A stretch of DNA of 64,000 nucleotides from Bacillota bacterium (GTDB lineage Bacteria; Bacillota_A; Clostridia; Lachnospirales; Lachnospiraceae): positions 62,001-126,000 of the forward strand of contig JAEYMU010000053.1 in NCBI GenBank assembly GCA_023407175.1, given 5' to 3'. A program made the translations under genes and the position numbers. Of this stretch, positions 25,429 to 34,378 are shown in pieces. The notes under the pieces were generated by a model. The model was not told the origin of the DNA. It searched no databases and saw only the letters and a list, made by a program, of their open reading frames with translations. The stretch's first letter is position 1. Every line of letters starts with the position of its first letter.

Positions 25429-26328
25429 CTAAGAAAAAACAGACCCTACCGCCTCCAGCTTACTTGCCAGGTCCTCACGATAATTTTCATCCTCATACGA
25501 CAGGCTGTTGATAACACAGCAGAAATTATCCTCATAAGCCGTGGCATGAATATACTGGTTATCCCCCAGATACATGGCCACATGTCCCGGGAAAAACAGC
25601 AAATCCCCCTTCTTTCTGTCGCAGGCTGGTATTTCTTTGATCGGAAACCCCTCCTGTATACCGGCATCCCGGTAGATTAAAATTCCGCTAAGGAAATAGC
25701 TCATAAAGGTCAATCCGGAGCAGTCAATTCCATCCATGGTCTTTCCGCCCCAACGGTACTGGGTTCCCAGATAGCGTCTGGCCCACTGCGTTACTTCCTC
25801 CCGAAGAGCTTCCTGTGTCAATCCGGGCTCCGCTGCCTGGTTAAGAAAATAATCCTTCGGCCTGTCCGTGTAGAGAAACGCGTCACTGTCTTTTCGCTTT
25901 CCGATGGATATCAGGGGCAGGAAGCCATAAGTTCCGTCCGTTGTCTGGACCTTACGGTAGCCGTTCTCCACAAAATCCTCCTTTATGGAAACAAAGCTTC
26001 CGGCAAACAGGGTTTGGCGTACCGTTCCTTTGACGCTTGGGACACTCATCAAATCCACCCGGCCTGCAACAATCAGACAGCATTCCTGCCTTTCATCCCG
26101 CAGCCTGATTTCCTGGCTGGTACCGGGGATCAGAGCATCCTCCCAAAGTAACCCCTCATAGCCATAGTGGGTCACTACCTTTAAGAGCCGTCCCTTTCTT
26201 TCCAAAATCCCCACTGCCCAGCCGGACAGTACTTCATCTGCCACAAAGGAATTTTCACCGGTATTCCCCTCCTCGTAGGACAGCTCATACAGGCTTGCCT
26301 TCGGTACGGAAATTATGCCAATATCCAT
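25429..26328 (-). CDS. ykfC: Gamma-D-glutamyl-L-diamino acid endopeptidase, NlpC/P60 with SH3-like domains (YkfC-like)
   Basis: Cysteine peptidase of 299 residues, close to the 296 residues of B. subtilis YkfC, which cuts between gamma-D-Glu and the diamino acid of murein peptides that have a free L-Ala end. Residues 1-160 look like SH3b repeats (KVVTHYGYEGLLWEDAL, RKVQTTDGTYGFLPL). The NlpC/P60 domain has catalytic Cys203 in GIDCSGLTF, His249 in FFPGHVAMYLG and His261 in YIHA. No signal peptide is present, so it acts on imported peptides in the cytoplasm. It overlaps the preceding gene by one base and ends the operon. Confidence 0.9.
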   Translation of the reverse strand: MDIGIISVPKASLYELSYEEGNTGENSFVADEVLSGWAVGILERKGRLLKVVTHYGYEGLLWEDALIPGTSQEIRLRDERQECCLIVAGRVDLMSVPSVKGTVRQTLFAGSFVSIKEDFVENGYRKVQTTDGTYGFLPLISIGKRKDSDAFLYTDRPKDYFLNQAAEPGLTQEALREEVTQWARRYLGTQYRWGGKTMDGIDCSGLTFMSYFLSGILIYRDAGIQEGFPIKEIPACDRKKGDLLFFPGHVAMYLGDNQYIHATAYEDNFCCVINSLSYEDENYREDLASKLEAVGSVFS

Positions 26329-27134
26329 TATAATGTCTCCACTTCTTCCAAATCATAGGTTTTTCGCGACAGCCTGCCGATTAACTTTTGTGCTTCATTT
26401 TCCAGCTCCGGCGAGTGGGCAAATTCCGACAGGAAAATGCCAAGGAAATAGGAGCCTGCCGTTGTATAGATAATGCCCGCATCATGAACAATACCATCCA
26501 GACCGCCGGTTTTATGGGCGACGGCGGGACCCTCATACAAGTATCTGCACAGGCTGTCAAAATCCCTGTTTCGCTTCATGATATCCAGGGCCAGGGCTGC
26601 GTATTTATGATCTGCTTCCCTTTCCTGCATCCACTTCATACAGGTGAAGAAGTCCCAGGGTGATATCCAGTTATTTCTTCCTTCCTCTATCGCCCGGTAG
26701 TCAAGCATCAGACGCTCCACTCTCGTCCGGGTAAGTCCGGCTTCTTCAAGCCAGGCATTCAGCCGGTCCATTCCGAGAAAGGTTATCAATACATTGGTTG
26801 CCGTATTATCACTGTTTACAATCATCCATACCACCAGCTCATAAAGGGTGGCTTTTCTGGGCCCGTATTCAAATACCCTGGAGTCTTCAAGCAGCTGTTT
26901 TTCCTCCACTGTAATTTCTGTTGCCAAAAAAAGCTCACCCTGTTCCATCCGGTGAAATGCGTAGAGCATAATAGGGACCTTAATCATACTTGCGGAAACA
27001 ACCGGAAGTCCGGAATCCTTCTCAAAATGAGGCTTTCCTTCCCTCATGTCAGCATATAAATATGCTGCCTTTCCCGGAAAGCCGGCTGTTTCCTCCTGAA
27101 AATATTTCTCTAATTTATCGTATTTCGTTTCCAT
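26328..27134 (-). CDS. Beta-lactamase-fold serine hydrolase, cytoplasmic (PF13354 type)
   Basis: A 268-residue protein with the three active-site motifs of class A beta-lactamases: SxxK at Ser49-Lys52 (SASMIK), SDN at 108-110, and KTG at 208-210 (HKTGG). It lacks a signal peptide and the class A omega-loop ExxLN motif, so deacylation of beta-lactams, and antibiotic resistance, are not expected. It lies between an Opp-type binding protein and the YkfC-like endopeptidase, so an amidase or carboxypeptidase role on murein peptides is plausible. A second, divergent member is at 34379. Function is inferred from location only. Confidence 0.85.
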   Translation of the reverse strand: METKYDKLEKYFQEETAGFPGKAAYLYADMREGKPHFEKDSGLPVVSASMIKVPIMLYAFHRMEQGELFLATEITVEEKQLLEDSRVFEYGPRKATLYELVVWMIVNSDNTATNVLITFLGMDRLNAWLEEAGLTRTRVERLMLDYRAIEEGRNNWISPWDFFTCMKWMQEREADHKYAALALDIMKRNRDFDSLCRYLYEGPAVAHKTGGLDGIVHDAGIIYTTAGSYFLGIFLSEFAHSPELENEAQKLIGRLSRKTYDLEEVETL

Positions 27135-27151
27135 CCTGCAACCTACGGCTG

Positions 27152-28756
27152 TTACTTTTGTGTAACGTAGCCAAAATAGAAGTTACCGCAGTAATATACT
27201 AAGCCGTCATAATTCGTATCATCAAATAAATAGGAATTCTGTGCATGGAGCAAGGGTGCAACCGGCAAATCTTCGGACAGGATTTTCTCGCATTCTGCAT
27301 AGTCCTTCCACTGCTGTGCTTCGTCTGCATTGGAAATTGCATCATTGTATGCCTTATCATAGGTCTCATTGCTGTAGCCTGCATCGTTGCTGCTCTCTGT
27401 TGTCATAGTATACAGCATGTTGGAGATGTCCACATAATCCATGTACCAGCCAAAATAAGAGAGATCATAATCCTTGCTGGATCTTTGTGCAAAGAAGCCA
27501 TCCACAATTTCAACGGTTACAGAAGTAATTCCCAATACTTCCTTCCAATCGTTAATAATCATTTCAGCCATTTCCTTACGCTCATCATTGTTAACAATAT
27601 AGGTCAGCGTCGGGAAGCCTTTTCCATTCTCATAGCCTGCCTCTTTCAAAAGCTCCTTAGCCTTTTCACAGTTCTGTTCATAGGCTGCCAGATCAAACCA
27701 TGCTTCGGCGGTTGTGTTAAATTCCACACCGGACGCATTGGTCAGACCGGAGGGAGTATAGGTAGTTGCCACTTCGTCATTTAAGTTTCTTACGTCGGCC
27801 AGACGCTGACGGTCAATCGCCAGGGACAGGGCCTCTCTTACCTTCTGATCCTTTAATACCTCAGGACCGCTTTCACTTAAGTTAAACATTACATTAAAGG
27901 TGCAATAGCCAGAGGTAAAGTGTAAGCCTTTTCCCTCCAGGGCAGCAGCCTCATCCTTCGGATAGGTATCTGAATAAATGATATCCCCGCTCTGATAGGA
28001 AGCAAGCATGGTTGCCTCATCGGACATCAGCTGCCAGGTAAGCTCGCCTACGCCAATATTTGCGTAATCATAATAATCTTCTCTTGCCTCCATTACCATG
28101 GACTGCTGATGAGTCCATCCTGTCATTACATAGGCTCCATTGTATACTGCCTTGTCCGGGTCTGTCGCATATGCTTCCCCATTGGCTTCCACAATATCCT
28201 TTCTTACCGGATAAGCGGAAGGGAAGGCCAGAACACTCGGCAAATAGGCACATTTATAGGCAAGGGTAACCACCAGGGTTTTATCATCCTTTGCCTCAGC
28301 ATTGCTGATCATGCTAAGCAGGGTTGAATAGCTTCCTGCCGCGTCCTTCAGATGCTGCCAGCCGTAAACAAAGTCCTCGGCCTTTACGGCAACTCCGTCC
28401 GACCAGGTAATGTCATCCCGCAGGGTGAAGGTATAGGTTAAGCCGTCCTCACTTTCCTGTACATCGGAGGCCTGGCCAAGTACGATATTGCCGTCCTTGT
28501 CCAGCTTGTAAAGTCCCTCGTACAGATGTCTGCAGGCGGATAAGCCTTCCAGAGTGTCGGACAAGGCTGTATTAACATTCATTGAATCCTCACTGCCGCC
28601 GGATACGGAAACAGCTATTTTACTTTCTCCGTTGTCCGAGCCCTTTGCATCGGAATCTGAGTCATCGGATGATTTCTTACCACAGCCTGCCAGCAATGCA
28701 CCTGTCAGCATAACACACAGGAGCATACTTATTATTCTTCGTAGTTTCATTTTCAT
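27152..28756 (-). CDS. Oligopeptide-binding lipoprotein, OppA/DppE type
   Basis: Family 5 solute-binding protein of 534 residues, with lipobox LLAGC (Cys25) and a Ser/Asp-rich linker. LSDTLEGLSACRHLYEGLYK, DGLTYTFTLRDDITWSDG and KVREALSLAIDR are characteristic of peptide-binding members. The DITWSDGVAVKAEDF region and the late DLPVAPLLH motif are typical of OppA. Being in an operon with murein-peptide hydrolases, it probably binds L-Ala-gamma-D-Glu-diaminopimelate-type peptides, as MppA and DppE do. It follows the OppC-type gene by about 50 bp. Confidence 0.93.
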   Translation of the reverse strand: MKMKLRRIISMLLCVMLTGALLAGCGKKSSDDSDSDAKGSDNGESKIAVSVSGGSEDSMNVNTALSDTLEGLSACRHLYEGLYKLDKDGNIVLGQASDVQESEDGLTYTFTLRDDITWSDGVAVKAEDFVYGWQHLKDAAGSYSTLLSMISNAEAKDDKTLVVTLAYKCAYLPSVLAFPSAYPVRKDIVEANGEAYATDPDKAVYNGAYVMTGWTHQQSMVMEAREDYYDYANIGVGELTWQLMSDEATMLASYQSGDIIYSDTYPKDEAAALEGKGLHFTSGYCTFNVMFNLSESGPEVLKDQKVREALSLAIDRQRLADVRNLNDEVATTYTPSGLTNASGVEFNTTAEAWFDLAAYEQNCEKAKELLKEAGYENGKGFPTLTYIVNNDERKEMAEMIINDWKEVLGITSVTVEIVDGFFAQRSSKDYDLSYFGWYMDYVDISNMLYTMTTESSNDAGYSNETYDKAYNDAISNADEAQQWKDYAECEKILSEDLPVAPLLHAQNSYLFDDTNYDGLVYYCGNFYFGYVTQK

Positions 28757-28809
28757 AAATAATCCTCTCTTTCCTTTTCGTCTATAAATAAATCAGTTTG
28801 ATTTATTTC

Positions 28810-29811
28810 CTATTTCTTCATCTTAGGGTCCAGTGCATCCCGAAGACCATCACCAAGCAGGTTAAATGCCAGAATGATTAAGCTGATAATACATGCGGGG
28901 AATATAACCCGGTAAGGATAGGATGATATACTGCCCAGCGCGTCTGAGGTAAGTGAACCAAGACTTGCCATAGGCGCCGAAACACCAATACCTAAAAAGC
29001 TTAAAAATGCTTCTGTAAAAATCGCGGACGGGATCTGAAGCATCGCCGTTGCGATCAGCTGCCCGACACAGTTTGGCAGCAGGTGCTGCGTAATTAATCT
29101 TTTCTTCGAGCAGCCCAGGGCATTGGCCGCCGTTACATACTCCATTTCCTTGAGCTGGAGCACCTGTCCTCTTACAATTCGCGCCATGCCCACCCAATAA
29201 AGGCAGCCATACACGATAAAAATAGCGATAAGCCCGGAGCCCACCCTTTGCAGCGGATGCAGGAAATCCACCGTATTAACCAGGTTGTCCAAAGGGGCAT
29301 CGATTACCAGTTTGATTACTACGATCAAAAGGATTTCCGGAACCGAATATACGATATCCACAATTCTCATCATGACCGTATCCGTTTTTCCACCGATCAG
29401 ACCCGAAATAGCACCATAGACCGATCCGATCACCAATACGATAACCGCCGAGACAACACCAACGGTCAGGGATATTCTTGTTCCCATCATACACCTTACA
29501 AAAAGATCTCTTCCCAGCCGGTCTGTTCCAAAGGGATGCTTTAAGCAGGGTGCCATGCTTTCATCTCCTCGTATCTGCTGGTCATAGGTGTAATGAGACA
29601 GGTAAGGTCCGATAATTGCAAACAGAATAATAACAACGATGATCCCAAGTGCCACCATTGCGATTTTATTGTCCTTTAATCTTCTCCAGCTTGCCCTCCA
29701 GAAGCCTATTTCCTGGGTCTGCAGCTTTTCATCCTCGAAATATCCCGCGGCAAGCGGCTCGAAATCATTTGGAGCCAGCTTAATTTGCATACTTAGTATA
29801 TTATTTTTCAT
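28810..29811 (-). CDS. Oligopeptide ABC permease, OppC type
   Basis: OppC/DppC-like permease of about 333 residues. The start at 29811 (MKNNILSMQ) has GGAGGGG 7 nt upstream; an extension to 29829 would include the ribosome binding site. A long cytoplasmic N-terminus precedes the first membrane segment (ALGIIVVIILFAIIGPYL), then come HPFGTDRLGRDLFVRCMMGT and the EAA-like region YVTAANALGCSKKRLITQHL. It partners the OppB-type permease upstream, from which it is separated by 165 bp filled with four hairpins. Confidence 0.93.
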   Translation of the reverse strand: MKNNILSMQIKLAPNDFEPLAAGYFEDEKLQTQEIGFWRASWRRLKDNKIAMVALGIIVVIILFAIIGPYLSHYTYDQQIRGDESMAPCLKHPFGTDRLGRDLFVRCMMGTRISLTVGVVSAVIVLVIGSVYGAISGLIGGKTDTVMMRIVDIVYSVPEILLIVVIKLVIDAPLDNLVNTVDFLHPLQRVGSGLIAIFIVYGCLYWVGMARIVRGQVLQLKEMEYVTAANALGCSKKRLITQHLLPNCVGQLIATAMLQIPSAIFTEAFLSFLGIGVSAPMASLGSLTSDALGSISSYPYRVIFPACIISLIILAFNLLGDGLRDALDPKMKK

Positions 29812-29825
29812 TTTTACACCCCTCC

Positions 29826-29964
29826 GCATAGTACAAGCAGGATTGTGCTATGCACTAATAAATAGTTTGAAAGGTACTTTCAAACTTACACCCCTGCATA
29901 TCACAAGCCTCGCTTGTGATACTGCTTCGATAAGGAGTTTGAAAGTGTCCTTTACTTTCAAACT
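29826..29964. repeat. Tandem array of four hairpins between oppB-type and oppC-type genes
   Basis: Four near-perfect inverted repeats stand head to tail: 29826-29853 (GCATAG/CTATGC arms), 29864-29886 (AGTTTGAAAG/CTTTCAAACT), 29896-29925 (TATCACAAGC/GCTTGTGATA) and 29936-29964 (AGTTTGAAAGT/ACTTTCAAACT). The second and fourth share the same arm, so alternative long-range pairings are possible. The first ends directly before the ribosome binding site of the OppC-type gene. In mRNA this could stabilise the upstream part or control translation of the downstream genes. Confidence 0.85.
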
Positions 29965-29976
29965 TTCCTCCATAGC

Positions 29977-30897
29977 CTAATTCATCTTGATTTTCGGGTC
30001 CACCACCTGATATAGTACATCGCATACTAAATTCATGAAAATAATCAAGGTAGCATAGAAAATGGTAGTTCCCATAATCAAGGTGTAATCCCTGGAGCTG
30101 ATTGCACTTACAAAATAACGTCCAAGACCGGGAACATTAAATACACTCTCCGCAACAAATCCGCCGGTTAAGACAGATGCCGTCAATGGTCCAAGATAGG
30201 TAATGATCGGTATCAGCGAATTCTTCAGGGCATGTACAAAGATAACCGTGAATTCGCTCATACCCTTCGCTCTGGTCGTTCGTAAATAATCCTGATTTAG
30301 TACCTCAAGAATACTGGCTCTTGTGAGTCTGATCAGATAACAGGTAGGATACAGAGCCAGGGTTATGATGGGCATGACCGAGCCTCCCGGTTTATTATAG
30401 GAAATCGGAAGCCATCCAAGCTTTACGGCGAATACCATCATGAGCAGGGAGGCCACAACATAACCGGGGACGGAAATACCGATGGAGGATATTACTCTCA
30501 CCACCGAATCCGGCGCCTTATCCTTCCACAAGCCGGCAATACAGCCGGTGGGAATTCCAATCAGGATTGCGGCAATCAGTGCCTTTATGCCCAAGGTCAT
30601 GGAAACCATAAAGGAATCCGTTACAATCTTGGAAATCGAACGTCCTTTTTGGAGTACATAGCTTGTCCCCATATCTCCCTGGAACAGATTGATTAAATAC
30701 TTGAAATATTGAACATAGATTGGCTGATCCAGTCCGTATTTTGCCCGAAGCAGGGCCCGTGCCTCCGCAGAAGCCTTTTCCGACATAAACGGATCTCCCG
30801 GAATCAGGTTCATCAGAAAGAAGGTTATTGAAATAATTAGAAATAAGCTGAATATTGCCAGCCCAAATCTTTTTAAAATTTTATGTAATAGCTCCAT
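29977..30897 (-). CDS. Oligopeptide ABC permease, OppB type
   Basis: OppB/DppB-like permease, 306 residues. Starts with the typical LLHKILKRFGLAIFSLFLII helix, then NLIPGDPF, ALLRAKYGLDQPIYVQYFKY and the EAA-like DYLRTTRAKGMSEFTVIFVH. FVAESVFNVPGLGRYFVSAI is the conserved family motif near residue 250. It is preceded by the two ATPase genes and followed by a hairpin array before its OppC partner. Confidence 0.94.
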   Translation of the reverse strand: MELLHKILKRFGLAIFSLFLIISITFFLMNLIPGDPFMSEKASAEARALLRAKYGLDQPIYVQYFKYLINLFQGDMGTSYVLQKGRSISKIVTDSFMVSMTLGIKALIAAILIGIPTGCIAGLWKDKAPDSVVRVISSIGISVPGYVVASLLMMVFAVKLGWLPISYNKPGGSVMPIITLALYPTCYLIRLTRASILEVLNQDYLRTTRAKGMSEFTVIFVHALKNSLIPIITYLGPLTASVLTGGFVAESVFNVPGLGRYFVSAISSRDYTLIMGTTIFYATLIIFMNLVCDVLYQVVDPKIKMN

Positions 30898-30915
30898 TTT
30901 TCCACCTCTGATCTC

Positions 30916-31887
30916 CTATTTTTTAAAGCATGCCACCATATGGCCATCCGAGCGCTTCGTAAATTCAGGGAAAGCTTCACTGCATTCACGGTCCGCATAG
31001 GGACATCTGGTTCGAAAGGGACAGCCCGACGGCGGATTAATTGGCGATGGAATTTCACCCTCCAGCTTAATCCGGTTTCTTTTCTCACTCTCCTCCGGGT
31101 CTGCAATGGGAACTGCGGATAAGAGCATCTGTGTGTATGGGTGGATTGGATTTTTATATAATTCTTCACTGTCTGCCAGCTCTACCAGATGTCCCAGATA
31201 CAGGACTCCGATCTGATCACTGATATGCTTGACAACAGCCAGATCATGTGCAATAAACAGATAGGTGAGCTTTTGCTCCCTCTGAAGCCTTTTCAGCATA
31301 TTGATAACCTGTGCCTGAATGGACACATCCAGAGCTGAAACCGGCTCGTCACATACAATAAATTCCGGTGAAACTGCCAGGGCCCGGGCTATTCCAATTC
31401 TTTGCCGCTGTCCGCCGGAAAATTCATGGGGATACCGGTTGTAAAACTCCTGATTTAGCCCAACCAGACTCATCAAATTAAGGATTTTTTCCTTCCTCTC
31501 ATTTCTGGTCGTGTATAAACGGTGAATATCCATGGCCTCACCGATAATGTCCCCTACGGTCTTTCTTGGGTCCAGGGACGCATAGGGGTCCTGAAATACA
31601 ATCTGCATCTTTTTTCTGTAGTCGTACATTTTGGCATTGTTTATTTTTTCACCTTTAAAGTAAATATCCCCGTCCGTAGGCTCATACAGCCTCAGGATGG
31701 TTCTTCCCAGCGTCGTTTTTCCGCAGCCGCTTTCCCCGACCAGCCCCAGGGTTTCTCCCTTTCTGATCTGAAAGCTCACATCATCTACCGCCTTGACCGA
31801 GGTTTTTTTGAACATTCCCTGTTTTATTTCATAATATTTTTTCAAATTCCTGACATCTAACAGAATTTCATCCTTCTCTTCCATCAT
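30916..31887 (-). CDS. Oligopeptide ABC ATPase, OppF type
   Basis: ATPase of the peptide transporter, 323 residues. Walker A GESGCGKTT near 55, Q-loop QIVFQDPYASLDPR, signature FSGGQRQR, Walker B FIVCDEPVSALD and switch His FIAHDLAVVKH are intact. The C-terminal oligo_HPY region (HPYTQMLLSAVPIADP, then CPFRTRCPYADREC) is present, with cysteines that in this family can hold an Fe-S cluster. It starts 18 bp after the OppD-type gene. Confidence 0.94.
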   Translation of the reverse strand: MMEEKDEILLDVRNLKKYYEIKQGMFKKTSVKAVDDVSFQIRKGETLGLVGESGCGKTTLGRTILRLYEPTDGDIYFKGEKINNAKMYDYRKKMQIVFQDPYASLDPRKTVGDIIGEAMDIHRLYTTRNERKEKILNLMSLVGLNQEFYNRYPHEFSGGQRQRIGIARALAVSPEFIVCDEPVSALDVSIQAQVINMLKRLQREQKLTYLFIAHDLAVVKHISDQIGVLYLGHLVELADSEELYKNPIHPYTQMLLSAVPIADPEESEKRNRIKLEGEIPSPINPPSGCPFRTRCPYADRECSEAFPEFTKRSDGHMVACFKK

Positions 31888-31905
31888 CTAAGTATCCTAA
31901 CCTCC

Positions 31906-32904
31906 TCAAACAGCAGGCTGCTGTGTGCAGTCCTTCATAATCAGCCAGCAGGCGGTCTCATGCCCCTCCTTCAGCTGCATCGCCGGCGGCTCCTGCTTTA
32001 CGCAGATATTCATACTGTATTTGCAGCGCGGTGCAAAGGGACATTCATTTTTTACATGCAGCATATTGGGCGGATTTCCTTCAATTGGAACCAACTGGGC
32101 AGAACGATCTGAATCAATCTTGGGGATCGAATTCAGCAGGCCCTCCGTATATGGATGCTGGTGCTCATAGAAAATCTGCTTCTTATAACCGCTCTCTATG
32201 ATTTTGCCTGCATACATGACAATAATCTTATCACAGATATCCGATACCACGCCCAAATCATGAGTAATGAAGATAATCGCCATACCAAGCTTCTCTTTTA
32301 ATTCCTTCAGCAAATCAATGATCTGAGCTTGAGTGGTCACATCCAGGGCAGTGGTGGGTTCATCCGCAATCAGAATATCGGGGTTGCAGCTAAGGGCCAT
32401 TGCAATCATAGCTCTCTGCCTCATTCCGCCGGAAAACTCATGGGGATACTGATGCATTCTCTTCTCCGGCTGGTTAATTCCAACCATACTAAGCAGCTCC
32501 ACAATCCTTTGGCTTCTTTGCTTCTTGTCCAAATTCGTATGCTTTTTCAAGGCTTCATTCATCTGAAAGCCTATGGTGAACAACGGGTCCAGCGAAGTCA
32601 TCGGGTCCTGGAATATCATACTGATTCTATTCCCGCGAAGATCAGCAACTTCCCTCTTGGTCATGGATACAATATCCTTTCCTTCAAATAAAATCTGACC
32701 GTTCTTAACCTTTCCGTTTTCAGGCAAAAGCCGCAGGATGCAATGGGAGGAGACAGACTTGCCGCTGCCTGATTCTCCTACAATTCCTAATACCTCTCCC
32801 GGTCTCAACTGATAACTGATTTTTCGGATTGCCTGTACCTCTCCTTCCTTCGTAAAGAAAGAAACCTCCAGGTCCTTCACCTCCAATAATACCGCGTTAT
32901 CCAT
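31906..32904 (-). CDS. Oligopeptide ABC ATPase, OppD type
   Basis: ATPase of about 332 residues, the first gene of the transporter operon. Walker A GESGSGKSV, Q-loop SMIFQDPMTSLDPL, signature FSGGMRQR, Walker B ILIADEPTTALD and FITHDLGVVSD are all intact, as are the C-terminal HPYTEGLLNSIP and CPFAPRCKYSMNIC. The start at 32904 is preferred to a GTG at 32919, since GAGGAGG lies between them and would serve the ATG. Confidence 0.94.
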   Translation of the reverse strand: MDNAVLLEVKDLEVSFFTKEGEVQAIRKISYQLRPGEVLGIVGESGSGKSVSSHCILRLLPENGKVKNGQILFEGKDIVSMTKREVADLRGNRISMIFQDPMTSLDPLFTIGFQMNEALKKHTNLDKKQRSQRIVELLSMVGINQPEKRMHQYPHEFSGGMRQRAMIAMALSCNPDILIADEPTTALDVTTQAQIIDLLKELKEKLGMAIIFITHDLGVVSDICDKIIVMYAGKIIESGYKKQIFYEHQHPYTEGLLNSIPKIDSDRSAQLVPIEGNPPNMLHVKNECPFAPRCKYSMNICVKQEPPAMQLKEGHETACWLIMKDCTQQPAV

Positions 32905-32925
32905 TTTATTCCTCCTCACCTGGAT

Positions 32926-32958
32926 AAAAAAGCAGGTGTAGCTTCCTATAACACCTGC
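32926..32958 (-). terminator. Intrinsic terminator between epimerase and transporter genes
   Basis: On the minus strand GCAGGTGT (32958 side) pairs with ACACCTGC over an 11-nt loop, followed by TTTTTT (32931-32926). It is a classical terminator lying 22 bp before the OppD-type start codon, so the transporter must have its own promoter or receive only readthrough, or this is an attenuator. Confidence 0.85.
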
Positions 32959-33032
32959 GCCTTTATCTTAGTAATCCCAATATATATTTTTTCAATTTTC
33001 TGTAAAGCCTGATATCGTATTGCAGGGTTGTA

Positions 33033-34118
33033 CTAATCAAAATTAACAGGCACCCCTGTAATTCCAATTCCCGGGGCATCTGTCATATGAATGAATGCTC
33101 CGTCATATACCGGTCCGCCCTCATATGGATCAAGCTTACACAAAGAACAACCGTCCAGATCAGCCGCCGTAATTACACTTCTTGCAGCCGCCAGATGTGC
33201 AGCAGCACTTACTGAAACCTTGCTCTCCAGCATACAGCCCAGCATACACGTAATCCCGTACATTTCAGCCAGTCCGCAGATTTTAAGAGCCTCATGGATT
33301 CCGCCTGTTTTCATCAGCTTAATATTAATCATATCCGCTACATGCTCTTCTAATATTTTCACCGCATCCATCGGACCAAACACGCTTTCATCCGCCAGAA
33401 TCGGAGTCAAAGTATGACCCGTAATATATTTCATGCCATAAAAATCATGGGCATTTACCGGCTGCTCCACCAGTTCGATATCAAGCAGTGCATCCTCCAA
33501 AGCGGTAATGATCCTTACGGCTTCCTTAACATTCCAGCCCTGATTGGCATCAACCCGCAGCTTTACCTTAGGCCCGACTTCCTTACGGATTGCCTTGATT
33601 CGCTCGATATCCTTCTTTTCTTCTTTTCCGACCTTTATTTTCAGAATGGAGAAGCCCCTGTCCACTGCGGACCTGCTGTCTTCCACCATTTTGTCAACTG
33701 CATCCAGGCTTATGGTAATATCCGTTTCCACCACCTGTTTATTTCCACCCAAAACCTTATATAAGGGACGGTTCAAATTCTTTGCATACAAATCGTAAAC
33801 CGCCATATCCACAGCCGCTTTGGCAGAGGTATTCTTCTGCATACAGCTGTGAAGCCTATGCATTACTCCGTCAATATCCTCGAGCTCCATTCCGCAAAGA
33901 GCCGGTGCTATGTAATCATGGATTGCAGTCCTGATCGACCCGATGGTGTCCCCGGTAATTACGGCCGTAGGCGGAGCCTCCCCGAATCCGATCAAACCAC
34001 TGTCTGTTTCGATACAGACAATGACATCCTCAACGGCATCGACTGTGCGCAATGACGTCTTAAATGGAGTGATCAATGGTATTTTAATAAGACCAGTTTT
34101 TATTTTTAGAATTTTCAT
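33033..34118 (-). CDS. ykfB: L-Ala-D/L-Glu epimerase (enolase superfamily, YkfB-like)
   Basis: Cytoplasmic dipeptide epimerase of 361 residues that turns L-Ala-D-Glu from murein into L-Ala-L-Glu so ordinary peptidases can cut it. Residues line up with B. subtilis YkfB within one position: Lys160 and Lys162 (LKIKVG), metal ligands Asp190 (RVDANQGW), Glu218 (ELVEQP) and Asp243 (ADESVF), and Lys267 (INIKLMK). The start at 34118 has GGAG 7 nt upstream; the frame stays open to 34193 without a better site. It fits between import of murein peptides and the dipeptidase encoded upstream. Confidence 0.93.
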   Translation of the reverse strand: MKILKIKTGLIKIPLITPFKTSLRTVDAVEDVIVCIETDSGLIGFGEAPPTAVITGDTIGSIRTAIHDYIAPALCGMELEDIDGVMHRLHSCMQKNTSAKAAVDMAVYDLYAKNLNRPLYKVLGGNKQVVETDITISLDAVDKMVEDSRSAVDRGFSILKIKVGKEEKKDIERIKAIRKEVGPKVKLRVDANQGWNVKEAVRIITALEDALLDIELVEQPVNAHDFYGMKYITGHTLTPILADESVFGPMDAVKILEEHVADMINIKLMKTGGIHEALKICGLAEMYGITCMLGCMLESKVSVSAAAHLAAARSVITAADLDGCSLCKLDPYEGGPVYDGAFIHMTDAPGIGITGVPVNFD

Positions 34119-34191
34119 CTTAGTCTCCATGTGCAGTTTTTTTCTTAATTGTAAAACAAATGCAGATATTAGTACATTTTTCCGCAAATGC

Positions 34192-34222
34192 AAAAAAAGA
34201 GGCCGTCAAACCGCACCTCTTT
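34192..34222 (-). terminator. Intrinsic terminator after the second serine hydrolase gene
   Basis: Minus-strand AAAGAGG (34222-34216) pairs with CCTCTTT (34202-34196) across a 13-nt loop and runs into TTTTTTT. It stands about 75 bp before the epimerase start, ending the dipeptidase/hydrolase transcript. The rest of 34223-34378 shows no gene. Confidence 0.7.
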
Positions 34223-34378
34223 ATGCACCTCTTAGTATCAATGTATACTATAACATACGTATTTCCCGCTGTCAATCCGTTTATCCCGTCCAGCAGAATA
34301 TCCCAGCAAAATCGCATGGCATTCCTGTGATAATAATTCTCCATTGATGTGTTTTCCCCTTTTATTTTCCCCAAGCAA

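Noticed and set aside
26328..27134. Antibiotic-resistance beta-lactamase (also considered for 34379-35224)
   Set aside because: SxxK, SDN and K[TS]G are present but there is no signal peptide and no class A ExxLN motif; the context is murein-peptide use.
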